The notes beneath the pieces were generated by a model. The model searched no databases and was not told the DNA's origin. It saw nothing but the letters and a program-made list of their open reading frames with translations. The position numbers and the translations under genes are program-made. Shown one piece after another: positions 7,736 through 16,050 of a stretch of 64,000 nucleotides of DNA. Position 1 is the stretch's first letter. The number at the start of each line of letters is the position of its first letter. This DNA comes from Marivita sp. GX14005 (GTDB lineage Bacteria > Pseudomonadota > Alphaproteobacteria > Rhodobacterales > Rhodobacteraceae), in contig NZ_JAMCCQ010000006.1 in NCBI RefSeq assembly GCF_023370775.1, forward strand, positions 54,787 to 118,786, written 5' to 3'.

Positions 7736-8672
7736 GGTTTTCCTCCTCTTTTTCCGGTTTGCCGTGACCGTAAAGGTCAGCGTTTTCGTGTGCGCGGTCT
7801 TCGTGCTCAAATTCCAGACTCGAATGACCGATGCTGAAATCGTCCTTCAGCCGGTCCTTGATCGCGGCCTTGATCTTTTCGATTTGACCCCAGCCGTCCG
7901 CTGTCAGCACGACGTGGCAGTCCAGAGCCGCCTCGTGCTCCTGCATCTGCCACAGATGCACGTGATGAACGTCCGCGACACCATCCACACCCCGCATCGC
8001 CTGAACGACGGTTTCATTATCGATGTCCGGTGGACTGCCGAGCATCAGCGTCCGAATCGGACCGCCGATCTCGGTAAATGCGAGGTAGAGGATGTAGAGA
8101 GCGATGCCGATGGTGATCGCCGGGTCGACCCACCGCATGTTGTAGAGGAGGATGAGCGAGCCGCCGATGATGACCGCCACGGAGGCAAAAGCGTCCGATA
8201 GGTTGTGCAGGAAGAGCGCACGGATGTTCACGCTGCCTTTCTGCATCGAATAGGTGAGCAGCGCCGTCAACGTGTCGACGACCAGTGCCACACCGCCCAG
8301 GATCACCACCGTCCAGCCCTGTACCTCTGGTGGGTCGATCATGCGCATGCCACCCTCGTAGATCAGGTAGAAGCCGATCAGGATAAGTGTCGTGTAGTTG
8401 ATGAGCGCTGCGACGATTTCTACCCGCCCATAGCCGAAGGTCATGCGCTTGTCCGCCGGGCGGCGAGCGATCTTACGCGCGAAGAAGGCGATCACCAGCG
8501 ACGCCATGTCCGAGAAATTGTGGAGGGCATCCGCGATCAGCGCGAGGCTGCCGGAAAGGATCCCGCCGACGATCTGCGCGACCGTCAGGAGGCCGTTGGC
8601 CCAGATGGCGATGGAGACGCGACGATCACCGGATTGAGGATCGATGTGGGCGTGGCCGTGATCATGCGGCAC
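7707..8672 (-). CDS. Cation diffusion facilitator, CzcD/ZitB type
   Basis: Three hundred and twenty-one residues from a GTG at 8672 (MPHDHGHAHI); AGGAG lies upstream and the start overlaps the previous gene by 11 nt. An ATG at 8687 is the alternative. Six membrane segments carry the CDF metal site: HNFSD in helix 2 and HNLSD in helix 5. A cytoplasmic metal-binding domain follows (DVHHVHLWQ). His-rich N- and C-termini are typical. It exports Zn2+, Cd2+ or similar divalent ions by proton exchange. It belongs to the minus-strand operon driven by the MerR site at 9255-9285. Confidence 0.9.
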   Translation of the reverse strand: MPHDHGHAHIDPQSGDRRVSIAIWANGLLTVAQIVGGILSGSLALIADALHNFSDMASLVIAFFARKIARRPADKRMTFGYGRVEIVAALINYTTLILIGFYLIYEGGMRMIDPPEVQGWTVVILGGVALVVDTLTALLTYSMQKGSVNIRALFLHNLSDAFASVAVIIGGSLILLYNMRWVDPAITIGIALYILYLAFTEIGGPIRTLMLGSPPDIDNETVVQAMRGVDGVADVHHVHLWQMQEHEAALDCHVVLTADGWGQIEKIKAAIKDRLKDDFSIGHSSLEFEHEDRAHENADLYGHGKPEKEEENHVHRDTDSS

Positions 8673-9249
8673 GGTTCGTCTCCTCATGGCGGTGGTTCGG
8701 CCGATCGAATCCGGGGACCGGCGGCAAGATTCCGCGGCGGATGCGGCGAACCCTGGCATTCATCCAGTGACGGATGACGTGGCGATAGAGCAAGTCGCGC
8801 ACAAATCCGAAGTTCTGGCGGTGATTGACCCATCCGTCGCCCAAGTCCACCTCTACCCAGGAGTGGAGGATTTCGGACGGCGCGAGGGGATAGACGAGTT
8901 CCGGAACGACGCCTCTCTGAAGCGCCTTGTGGATTGTGAACCCGTGCAGTCGGCAGCGAACTCCCACGCCACGCAGCAGGGCCATGAGGAGCGTGCCCTT
9001 GGTGTTGCACTGCCCGTGGCCATCTGCGAGGACCTCGGACGCCGGAATGTCGTCGGCGCGGTTGTAGCCGAAGGTAATCTCGTTCCTGACGAAATCGTAG
9101 ATGGCCCCAATTCGGTCGTCGCTGGGAAGGTCTGCCCAGCCGCGCTCCTCGATCAGTTTTGCAATTGAGGTCGCGTCAAAATCCAGCAGCCGGGTTTTGG
9201 CCAAATGAGGGTCGGCGGGGTTCACGGGATACCTCCTCGAATCGTTCAC
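8662..9249 (-). CDS. Transglutaminase-like cysteine peptidase family protein
   Basis: One hundred and ninety-five residues with a papain-like transglutaminase core: GHGQCNTKGTLLMALLRGVG with the nucleophilic Cys, then ILHSWVEVDLGDGWV with the His. The third (Asp) residue probably follows in the C-terminal part. There is no signal peptide, so it is probably cytosolic. It is the first gene of the MerR-type operon with the CDF pump. What it cleaves or cross-links in a metal operon is unknown. Confidence 0.75.
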   Translation of the reverse strand: MNDSRRYPVNPADPHLAKTRLLDFDATSIAKLIEERGWADLPSDDRIGAIYDFVRNEITFGYNRADDIPASEVLADGHGQCNTKGTLLMALLRGVGVRCRLHGFTIHKALQRGVVPELVYPLAPSEILHSWVEVDLGDGWVNHRQNFGFVRDLLYRHVIRHWMNARVRRIRRGILPPVPGFDRPNHRHEETNRAA

Positions 9250-9254
9250 GAGAA

Positions 9255-9285
9255 TATGTAGTTGCTACAGTCACTGTAGCTTCAA
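9255..9285 (-). promoter_or_regulatory. MerR-type (ZntR/PbrR-like) promoter-operator
   Basis: A perfect dyad, GCTACAGT-C-ACTGTAGC (9264-9280), lies between a minus-strand -35 TTGAAG (9285-9280) and -10 TACATA (9260-9255). The spacer is 19 bp, the long spacing that MerR proteins correct on metal binding. It drives the transglutaminase-like/CDF/SpoIIAA-like operon. Confidence 0.85.
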
Positions 9286-9294
9286 GCCCCGATT

Positions 9295-9915
9295 TCAGGC
9301 CGAGTCCTTGGTTACCTGATCGTCATTGTGCACCGCCTTGTGGTGTTCACCATGCGCGTCTCTCAGGATTCCGACGCCACCCCAGGCCGCGATGCCGGCG
9401 ACAATCACGCCCACGACAAGGTCCGGCCAATTCGTTCCGAGCCAGGCTACGAGCCCGCCTGCGACGACGATTCCGAGATTGGCCGCGAAGTCGTTCCAGC
9501 TGAACGTATTCGCCGCTCGGATGTTTACGTCTGGATCGCGAAGCCGTGCCAGCAGCCAGACGCAAAGTGCGTTGATGGCCGCCGCTACCAGCGCCATGAC
9601 AATCATGATCGTGCCAAGAGGATCCGATCCGCCGACGTAGCGGCGCCACGCGTCATACAGGATTCCAAGGGCGAAGAGGATCAGCAGGCCGCCCGAAACG
9701 TTCGCCGCTCCGCGCTTCCACTTGGCGGAGCGGGACAGCGCGAAGAGGCTGATCGCGTAGACGAAACTGTCCGACAGATTGTCGAGGCCATTGGCGATAA
9801 GCGCGCTTGACTCGCCGAATGCGCCCGAGGCGAAGAAAGCGACTGCCAGCCCGATGTTGAGACCCAGCACGATCCAGAGTGTGCGTCTTTCCGTTGCGTT
9901 TCTCTGCTCCGCCAT
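9295..9915 (-). CDS. Short CDF-type cation efflux protein (membrane domain only)
   Basis: Two hundred and six residues, about two thirds of a usual CDF protein. Six membrane helices are present with metal-site motifs NGLDNLSDS (helix 2) and NTFSWNDFAAN (helix 5), but the cytoplasmic C-terminal domain is missing and only a short His-containing tail remains (GEHHKAVHNDD). Such truncated CDFs exist and can transport. It lies just downstream of the MerR gene (82 bp) and upstream of the CDF operon. Likely substrate is Zn2+/Cd2+/Pb2+ by context. Confidence 0.8.
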   Translation of the reverse strand: MAEQRNATERRTLWIVLGLNIGLAVAFFASGAFGESSALIANGLDNLSDSFVYAISLFALSRSAKWKRGAANVSGGLLILFALGILYDAWRRYVGGSDPLGTIMIVMALVAAAINALCVWLLARLRDPDVNIRAANTFSWNDFAANLGIVVAGGLVAWLGTNWPDLVVGVIVAGIAAWGGVGILRDAHGEHHKAVHNDDQVTKDSA

Positions 9916-9997
9916 GCCGGGTATCCAAATTAGTGAATTGCCAATGAGTAACTAACACCGGGCTTTTTGCGTTCCGATCAAAGGTCGTCGAAATTGC

Positions 9998-10426
9998 TCA
10001 GGCGCCGATCTCTTCATGGTCGGTCAGGCATTCGGAATGGTCGCGCAGTACCTCGAGCACACGGCAATCAGAAGTCTGTCCGCCGCTGCACTCATGCACC
10101 ATCCGCTTCAATTCCGTCCGCAGCGCCTCGAGCCGCGCCAATCGTTGCTCGACCTGTTTGAGTTGCCGACGGGCTATTGCATCCGCCTCAGCGCAGGACT
10201 TTCCCGGATGATCGCTGAGATCGAGGAGCTCACGGATCGCGTCCAACGAGAACCCCAGTTGCCGTGCGTGCCGGACGAATGACAAGCGGTCGAGTTCGGC
10301 GTCGCCATAGCGTCGTTGGCCCCCCTCGGTCCTGCCGGGCTCAGGCATAAGTCCGATCTGCTCGTAATACCGGATGGTCTGCACCTTTGTTCCGGTCTTC
10401 TTCGCCAGCGTCCCAATCGTCAGCAT
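9998..10426 (-). CDS. MerR-family Zn/Cd/Pb-type regulator
   Basis: One hundred and forty-two residues from an ATG at 10426. The N-terminal winged HTH reads LTIGTLAKKTGTKVQTIRYY, followed by a long dimerisation helix. Metal ligands match the ZntR/CadR/PbrR pattern: a Cys in GKSCAEAD at the start of the dimer helix, and HECSGGQTSDC plus a last Cys (HSEC) in the C-terminal loop. This differs from CueR, which has just two loop cysteines. It should bind the CTACAG dyads before the CDF operon, the sco operon, zntA, an L,D-transpeptidase and itself. Confidence 0.9.
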   Translation of the reverse strand: MLTIGTLAKKTGTKVQTIRYYEQIGLMPEPGRTEGGQRRYGDAELDRLSFVRHARQLGFSLDAIRELLDLSDHPGKSCAEADAIARRQLKQVEQRLARLEALRTELKRMVHECSGGQTSDCRVLEVLRDHSECLTDHEEIGA

Positions 10427-10444
10427 TTCCGCTCCCCACATTAC

Positions 10445-10459
10445 CTACAGTGGGTGTAG
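10445..10459 (-). promoter_or_regulatory. MerR operator upstream of its own gene
   Basis: The dyad CTACA-GTGGG-TGTAG sits 19 bp upstream of the regulator's ATG. On the minus strand the -35 is poor (ATAAAG), so expression is probably weak and autoregulated. It is related to, but weaker than, the other sites. Confidence 0.6.
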
Positions 10460-10536
10460 CTTTATGCGGTGCGCATCACAAGCTTCACCCGAGTTTCACA
10501 GATCGGTGATTGTTGGCCGATCGATGACAATCACGC

Positions 10537-10567
10537 TTGAACCTACAGTAGCTAGAGGATGTAAACG
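10537..10567 (+). promoter_or_regulatory. MerR-type promoter of the sco-lnt operon
   Basis: -35 TTGAAC (10537-10542), operator CCTACAGTAGCTAGAGG and -10 TAAACG, with 19 bp between hexamers. It is divergent from the merR gene and 37 bp before the first sco gene. Confidence 0.75.
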
Positions 10568-10603
10568 CACACAAAATATAGAATCAGGTTCGGGCGGAGC
10601 GGC

Positions 10604-11206
10604 GTGAGGCTTTCAGGTCTTCAGAAGGTATTGTGGGTGTTGGCGGGCGCGGCGGCGTTCGTTTTCATCTGGCTGTTGCTATGGTCCGACTACCGTGCCG
10701 ATCTTGCCCGCACCGAGAGTGAACCACCGTTTCTTGCTGATTTCGAACTGACCGATCATCGCGGCATGGTCCAAACGGACGAAGATTTCGCAGGGCGCTG
10801 GATGCTGGTCTTCTTTGGCTTCACCAATTGCCCCGACGTCTGTCCGACAACACTGTCCGAAGTCGCGGCCGTGATGGAGGGCCTGGGCGATGAGGCAGCA
10901 ATGGTTCAGCCGATTTTCATAACGATTGATCCGGAGCGGGATACGCCGACTGCACTTGCCGAGTATGTGCCCCTGTTCGACGCAGGGATCATCGGGCTGA
11001 CCGGTACACCGGAGCAGATCGCCGCGACATCCGAAACCTTTCCGATATTCTTTGAGCGGATCGAGCAGGCGACTGCGCCGGGCGGATACACGATGGGTCA
11101 CACGTCGCATCTTTTCCTTTTCGACACGCAAGCAGGCTTCGCGGACTCCTGGCCCTACGGCACGCCCGCCGAAGAGATCCTCGCCGATCTGAGACAGAGG
11201 ATCTGA
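10604..11206 (+). CDS. SCO1/SenC-type copper chaperone (first copy)
   Basis: Two hundred residues from a GTG at 10604. One N-terminal membrane anchor (about 8-27) is followed by a thioredoxin-like SCO domain with the copper/redox motif CPDVCP (about 77-82) and a conserved distal His in TMGHTSHLF. SCO proteins deliver copper to, or reduce the thiols of, the CuA centre of cytochrome oxidase. No oxidase subunits are here, so it may act on a chromosomal oxidase or as a thiol reductase. It is the first gene of an 11-gene plus-strand run under a MerR promoter. Confidence 0.9.
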   Translation: MRLSGLQKVLWVLAGAAAFVFIWLLLWSDYRADLARTESEPPFLADFELTDHRGMVQTDEDFAGRWMLVFFGFTNCPDVCPTTLSEVAAVMEGLGDEAAMVQPIFITIDPERDTPTALAEYVPLFDAGIIGLTGTPEQIAATSETFPIFFERIEQATAPGGYTMGHTSHLFLFDTQAGFADSWPYGTPAEEILADLRQRI

Positions 11207-11211
11207 TCGTC

Positions 11212-11634
11212 ATGACCCGACTTTCCGGAGAGACGGCCCTTGGCCTGGCCTGGATCATCGCGCTCACCGCGTCGCTTGCCGTGCTCTTCATCGGCGAGGT
11301 TCTGGGGCAGACACCTTGCGTGCTCTGCTGGTTCCAGCGTGCCTTCATGTTCCCCTTGGCCATCATCCTCGGGCTTGGGCTGTGGTGGCAGGATCGGCGC
11401 GTGGGTCGCTACGGGATCGCGCTGGCTTTGGGCGGTGCCGCCGTCGCGCTTTGGCACTTGGGCCTCTATGTCGGCGTTATCCCCGAGCGTATCCAGCCCT
11501 GCACGGCGACCGGCCCATCCTGTACCGACGACAATCAACTGGTCTTCGGCATTCCGATTCCTTTGATGGCGCTCGTCGCCTTCGCGATGATCGGTCTGCT
11601 GTCGGCTCTCTCACTGAAGGAAACACAAAAATGA
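11212..11634 (+). CDS. DsbB/BdbC-type disulfide oxidoreductase
   Basis: One hundred and forty residues, four membrane helices. The first periplasmic pair is CVLCWFQR (quinone-reacting CxxC) and the second pair lies in QPCTATGPSC. This small form resembles the BdbC branch rather than E. coli DsbB. It passes electrons from a DsbA-like partner to quinone. Its stop overlaps the start of a DsbA-like gene (ATGA), a clear functional pair. Confidence 0.9.
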   Translation: MTRLSGETALGLAWIIALTASLAVLFIGEVLGQTPCVLCWFQRAFMFPLAIILGLGLWWQDRRVGRYGIALALGGAAVALWHLGLYVGVIPERIQPCTATGPSCTDDNQLVFGIPIPLMALVAFAMIGLLSALSLKETQK

Positions 11635-12290
11635 AACGACGCGGCCTCATCCTGTCCGTTCTCGCGCTCGGGGTCGCCGGTTTCGGCGGTGCCGCCTGGT
11701 ATGCCACCCGCCCCGACCCGATTGCCGCGTCCGATCCCATCGACCCTGAAATGGCCGACGCGCTGATCCGACCCTATTCCCCGATCCTCGGGCCCGAGGA
11801 TGCGCCCGTAACCATCGTTGAATTCTTCGACCCGGCCTGCGAGGCATGCCGCGCTTTCTATCCGGTCGTCGAGGATATCATGGCGGAGCACGGAGACGCG
11901 GTGCGCGTTGTAATCCGCTATACGCCTTTTCACGGCGAGGCGTCGGTAGAAGCGATCCGTGTGCTCGAGGCGGCGCGCATGCAGGACGTGTTTGAACCTG
12001 TGCTCGAGGCAGTCTTGCGAGAGCAGCCCAGATGGGCGTCTCACGGGACCCCGGCACCCGGATTGATCCTTGAGATTGCAGCAAGCGGAGGTCTGGATGT
12101 CGAAGCTGCCCGGACACAGATGCTGGCCCCCGGTGTTGTGGCGGTGCTCAACCAGGACCGCGCCGATGTCGAGACAGTCGGGGTCCGCCAAACGCCCACG
12201 TTCTTCGTGAACGGCAAGCCTCTCGATCCGTTCGGTGAGGCCGAATTGCGGAGGCTGGTGGCAGTGGAAGTTGCGGCAAGCCAAAGCTGA
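11631..12290 (+). CDS. DsbA-like thioredoxin-fold thiol oxidase
   Basis: Two hundred and nineteen residues from the ATG at 11631. It has an N-terminal signal/anchor helix (about 5-25), a DsbA/BdbD-like domain with CEAC as the active site (about 69-72) in VEFFDPACEACRAF, and the cis-Pro loop RQTPTFFVNG near the end. The periplasmic partner of the adjacent DsbB. It probably oxidises or protects cysteines of envelope metal proteins. Confidence 0.88.
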   Translation: MKRRGLILSVLALGVAGFGGAAWYATRPDPIAASDPIDPEMADALIRPYSPILGPEDAPVTIVEFFDPACEACRAFYPVVEDIMAEHGDAVRVVIRYTPFHGEASVEAIRVLEAARMQDVFEPVLEAVLREQPRWASHGTPAPGLILEIAASGGLDVEAARTQMLAPGVVAVLNQDRADVETVGVRQTPTFFVNGKPLDPFGEAELRRLVAVEVAASQS

Positions 12291-12312
12291 TTTGCGGAGG
12301 CAGGAGAAACGA

Positions 12313-12783
12313 GTGGTGAAGAAGTTGAGATATACCAATGCATTGGCCGTGCTTTTGACGGTTGCAGGGCTGTCGGCCCCCGCACTGGCCGGTTCGGAGG
12401 ATGTCGTGGTCGAGAATGCGTGGTCCCGCGCCTCGATCGGCGTCAACAGGCCAGGTGCCGCCTATATGACCGTGCGCAACACGGGTGAAGACGCCGTTAC
12501 GCTGACCGGACTTGCGACACCGCTGGCAATGATGCCCGAGATCCATGAGTCGAAAACCAACTCCGATGGCGTCAGTTCCATGGCGCCTGCAGGCGAGATC
12601 ACGATTGAGCCCGGCCAAAGCGTGGCATTGGAGCCGGGCGGGTTGCACGCCATGCTCATGAAGCTGCAAGAGCCGATGACCGAAGGCGAGAATTTCCCGC
12701 TGACACTGACCTTCTCGGATGGCGGCAAGGTGACGGTCGAGGTCCCAATCCTCGGAATCGCCGCGCGTGGACCGGAGGGCTGA
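12313..12783 (+). CDS. PCu(A)C-type periplasmic copper chaperone
   Basis: One hundred and fifty-six residues; start at one of two adjacent GTG codons (12313 or 12316) behind GGAGAAAC. A signal peptide ends at ALAGS. The mature domain (DUF461) keeps the copper motif: a His in PEIHESK, Met in VSSMAPAG, then LHAMLMKL. PCuAC binds Cu(I) and helps SCO load the CuA site. It sits between the Dsb pair and the second sco gene, matching that partnership. Confidence 0.9.
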   Translation: MVKKLRYTNALAVLLTVAGLSAPALAGSEDVVVENAWSRASIGVNRPGAAYMTVRNTGEDAVTLTGLATPLAMMPEIHESKTNSDGVSSMAPAGEITIEPGQSVALEPGGLHAMLMKLQEPMTEGENFPLTLTFSDGGKVTVEVPILGIAARGPEG

Positions 12784-13409
12784 TGCAACGTCGGCAGCTC
12801 CTTCTATACGGCGCAGCCGGTGCCGGCGTTCTTGGCCTGACGCTCTTCGTGGGCTGGTGGCGGGTGGACGGGCCCGGTGCGCCTGAACCAAAAGGGCAGC
12901 GGCCCCTGCCCCTATCGGCGATGGAGTTCCGGCTGACCGACCACGAGGAAAATGAGGTAGGGCCTGGCAACCTGATCGGTCGTCCCACAATGGTGTTTTT
13001 CGGGTTCACCTACTGCCCGGACGTCTGCCCGACGACCCTATCGGATATTTCCGGCTGGCTTGAGGAACTGGGCGACGAAGCATCAGAGATGAACGTGGTC
13101 TTCATCACGGTCGACCCGGAGCGGGACACGGTCGAGGCCATGGCCGAATATGTCGGCTATTTTCATCCGGTCATTCGTGGCTGGACGGGGCCGGAAGACC
13201 AAATTGCCCGCGCTGCAGAAGGGTTTCGTGCCTCATTTGAGCGCGTCCCGACTGAGGGCGGCGGCTATACGATGAACCATACGGCAAGCGTATTCCTGTT
13301 CGATGCCGAGGGTGAGCTCGTCACCATGATCGACTATCACGAGCAAAGAGAATTCGCGGTGCCGAAGATCCAGCGCGCACTGACAGAAGACGTAGAGGGG
13401 GCAACATGA
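12783..13409 (+). CDS. SCO1/SenC-type copper chaperone (second copy)
   Basis: Two hundred and eight residues, overlapping the PCuAC stop (TGATG). Signal anchor near residues 8-27, then a SCO domain with CPDVCP (about 78-83) and the distal His in TMNHTASVF. It is clearly a paralogue of the first copy, yet diverged. Its end overlaps the next gene (ATGA). Confidence 0.9.
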   Translation: MQRRQLLLYGAAGAGVLGLTLFVGWWRVDGPGAPEPKGQRPLPLSAMEFRLTDHEENEVGPGNLIGRPTMVFFGFTYCPDVCPTTLSDISGWLEELGDEASEMNVVFITVDPERDTVEAMAEYVGYFHPVIRGWTGPEDQIARAAEGFRASFERVPTEGGGYTMNHTASVFLFDAEGELVTMIDYHEQREFAVPKIQRALTEDVEGAT

Positions 13410-14779
13410 AGATAAGAACTGTCTTGGCGGCCGTTGCGGTCGCAGGCGCATTTTCGGTGACCGCCATCGCCATCTCTGGCGTTCTGTCCAAAGAACCGGT
13501 GCCCCCTGCGATTGCTGAAGCGACCCTCTGGACTCCCAATCCGCTTGCGCCGCCTCGGATTACCGAAACCAATTCGGTCCGCCCTACACTCGCCCAGGCG
13601 GATATCGCATTCGAGTTCAGACCCCGGCCGCTCCTGACCGTTTCCCCCGCTGATACCTCCTTGCCATCTATCGAGCCCCCGCTGGTCACCTGGTCGCGGG
13701 AGATTGCGTCCGGCGAGACGCTTGATGCGGTCCTTTCCGATGCGGGGCTGGATGCTTCGGATTGCGCCGAAATCGCCTTGGCGATTGGCACGGAATACGA
13801 TCTGCGCCGTCTGCGTCCGGGTCACATCATTACGGTGGTTTCCACAACGGACGACAACCCGCGTCGTGTAGAGCTCGCCGTCGAAGACGGTGTCCGGATA
13901 GAGGCGGTCTTCGGCGAACAGCTTGCCGCCCGCGTGTTGGACCCGGATCCCGAATTGGTGACTTTCGCCGGCGAGGCGGTGATCGAGAGCTCGATTTTCG
14001 CCGCCCTGAACACGGCAGACATCCCCGCCCGTTTTGCGGTGGACCTGGCGCAGATGCTGGGCGGCACCGTGGATTTCCGTCGTGATCTTGCGGGTGGCGA
14101 GACGATGCGCCTCCTTTGGCGCGAGGCCCGAGACGGGAACAAGAGGATTGGTCAGCCCGAGCTTGCCTTTGCCGCACTGGATATCGATGGCTCGGTCTAT
14201 GAAATCGTCTGGCCGAACGACGGCAGCGGCCAAGCGACGATCTATGTCGACGGAGAAGTCCTGCGCGTGTTTGCGCAACCGGTCGAAGGTGCACGGCTGA
14301 GTTCTGTGTTCGGGCGCCGCACCCATCCGGTCTACGGCAATGTACGGATGCACACAGGAGTCGACTTCGCGGCGGCGCGCGGCACGCCGGTACAGGCGAC
14401 GGCGCCGGGCCGCGTTAGCTTCATCGGCCGACGCGGTGGGTATGGCCGGGTCGTCGAGATCGCTCATGGCTCCGACACCCTGACGCGCTATGCGCATCTG
14501 AGCGCCGTACCGGACGGGCTCACACAAGGGCAACGCGTGATGGCCGGAGATATGATCGGGCGGGTCGGTGCGACGGGTACCGCGACAGGCCCCAACCTAC
14601 ATTACGAAGTGCTGGTGGACGGTCGCCCAACCGACCCTCTCTCTGACGACCGATTGGCAGAGGCGGCCGAGCGTGAAGCGGACGACACGGCCGCGCTTGA
14701 GCGACTGCGTGAGGCGCGTTCACTTCTTGCTGAGAGGCTCGCCAGCGAATTTGCACAGACGACAACCGAAAGGCTTTGA
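13406..14779 (+). CDS. M23-family peptidoglycan endopeptidase
   Basis: Four hundred and fifty-seven residues. N-terminal signal anchor, then an OapA/LysM-like region (about 85-140) and a C-terminal LytM domain with zinc ligands in MHTGVDFAAARG (H, D) and the HxH-type GPNLHYEVLVDG. It ends in a charged helix (ALERLREARSLLAERL). It would cut peptide cross-links in the cell wall. Its place in a copper/zinc operon, with four L,D-transpeptidases elsewhere in the window, points to wall remodelling under metal stress. Confidence 0.88.
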   Translation: MKIRTVLAAVAVAGAFSVTAIAISGVLSKEPVPPAIAEATLWTPNPLAPPRITETNSVRPTLAQADIAFEFRPRPLLTVSPADTSLPSIEPPLVTWSREIASGETLDAVLSDAGLDASDCAEIALAIGTEYDLRRLRPGHIITVVSTTDDNPRRVELAVEDGVRIEAVFGEQLAARVLDPDPELVTFAGEAVIESSIFAALNTADIPARFAVDLAQMLGGTVDFRRDLAGGETMRLLWREARDGNKRIGQPELAFAALDIDGSVYEIVWPNDGSGQATIYVDGEVLRVFAQPVEGARLSSVFGRRTHPVYGNVRMHTGVDFAAARGTPVQATAPGRVSFIGRRGGYGRVVEIAHGSDTLTRYAHLSAVPDGLTQGQRVMAGDMIGRVGATGTATGPNLHYEVLVDGRPTDPLSDDRLAEAAEREADDTAALERLREARSLLAERLASEFAQTTTERL

Positions 14780-14782
14780 TCC

Positions 14783-15241
14783 ATGAAACGATTTACTCCC
14801 GCCCTTGCCATCGCATTTGCCTTGCTTCCTGCGGCGCAGGCCGTCGCAGAGGCGATTCAGATCGACGTCCGGAAGACAAACGGCTGCGGCTGTTGCCTGT
14901 CCTGGATGAAGCACCTCGAGGAGAATGGCTTCGCGCCGATGGGCGAGGACATGTTCGGAGGATCTCTTGTGCGCTTCAAACTCGACAATGGCGTGCCGCA
15001 GCGCATGGTCTCCTGCCATACGGCTTTGGTCGACGGCTATGTGATCGAGGGCCACGTGCCGGCGGCTGACATCCAACGCCTGCTGGAGGACCGGCCAGAC
15101 GCGGTAGGCCTGGCGGTGCCGGGAATGCCCTACGGGTCGCCCGGCATGGGACCGGAGGACGACCGGGAGGCTTACGATGTCTTCCTGATCCACGAAGACG
15201 GATCGACCGAGGTCTACACCAGCTACTCGGCTCCTGACTGA
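14783..15241 (+). CDS. DUF411 periplasmic metal-binding protein
   Basis: One hundred and fifty-two residues with a signal peptide ending near AVAEA. DUF411 hallmarks: KTNGCGCCLSWMKHL, SCHTALVDGYVIEGHVPAAD and the PGMPYGSPGM Met motif. DUF411 proteins accompany copper resistance genes and are proposed periplasmic copper-binding proteins. A second member occurs at 58569-59018. Confidence 0.88.
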   Translation: MKRFTPALAIAFALLPAAQAVAEAIQIDVRKTNGCGCCLSWMKHLEENGFAPMGEDMFGGSLVRFKLDNGVPQRMVSCHTALVDGYVIEGHVPAADIQRLLEDRPDAVGLAVPGMPYGSPGMGPEDDREAYDVFLIHEDGSTEVYTSYSAPD

Positions 15242-15263
15242 ACTCGCGGCAGAACCTTAACAA

Positions 15264-16046
15264 TTGGAACCCCTCTCCCCCATAGCGCTTGGCTTTCTTG
15301 GAAGCCTGGCCGCCGGATCGCTGACCGCGGTCGGGGCGGTCCCCGTTCTTTTTGGGCGCATCCCGTCCCGGGCCACGCGCGATCTGCTGCTTGGCTTCGC
15401 GGCGGGTGTCATGCTCGCGGCTTCGTTCTTCTCGCTGATCATCCCGGCTCTCGACGCAGCTGAAGGACAGTTCGACAACGGTGCTCTCCCGGCGGCCATC
15501 GTATGTGTTGCGATCCTGCTTGGCATGGGCGCGGTCGCTCTGATGAACGAACGGCTACCGCATGAACATTTCAAGACGGGGCGGGAAGGTCCCGACGCCG
15601 CATCGCTGCGGCGCGTCTGGCTTTTCATCATCGCGATCACTATCCACAATTTTCCCGAAGGGCTTGCCGTCGGCGTCGGGTTCGGGGTTGACGGTTTGTC
15701 GGGCGGGTTGCCACTTGCGATCGGTATTGGATTACAGAATGCCCCCGAAGGTCTGGCGGTGGCGGTTTCGTTGCTCGGCGAGGGCTATTCCAGGCTTCGC
15801 GCCTGGGGCATCGCCGCTCTGACCGGTCTCGTCGAGCCCGTCGGTGGACTTCTCGGCGCAGGGATTATCAGTCTTTCGCAACCGCTGCTGCCCTGGGGTC
15901 TCGCCTTCGCAGCAGGTGCGATGCTCTACGTCATCAGCCACGAGATCATTCCGGAAACCCACCGATCCGGCCATCAGAACAGGGCGACGCTCGGCCTCGC
16001 CGTTGGTCTTGTGATCATGTTGTTCCTCGACGTCTGGCTGGGATAA
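15264..16046 (+). CDS. ZIP-family metal transporter
   Basis: Two hundred and sixty residues, eight membrane helices. The ZIP metal site is clear: HNFPEGLAVGVGFG in helix 4 and QNAPEGLAVAVSL in helix 5. The usual start would be this TTG at 15264, which lacks a good Shine-Dalgarno. ZIP proteins normally import Zn2+ or related divalents, so one within an efflux operon is odd. Direction may depend on gradient, or it may supply zinc to the envelope enzymes made alongside. Confidence 0.85.
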   Translation: MEPLSPIALGFLGSLAAGSLTAVGAVPVLFGRIPSRATRDLLLGFAAGVMLAASFFSLIIPALDAAEGQFDNGALPAAIVCVAILLGMGAVALMNERLPHEHFKTGREGPDAASLRRVWLFIIAITIHNFPEGLAVGVGFGVDGLSGGLPLAIGIGLQNAPEGLAVAVSLLGEGYSRLRAWGIAALTGLVEPVGGLLGAGIISLSQPLLPWGLAFAAGAMLYVISHEIIPETHRSGHQNRATLGLAVGLVIMLFLDVWLG

Positions 16047-16050
16047 GCTG

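Noticed and set aside
13337..14533. Minus-strand frame of 398 codons
   Set aside because: Antisense to the M23 peptidase, which has clear zinc motifs.
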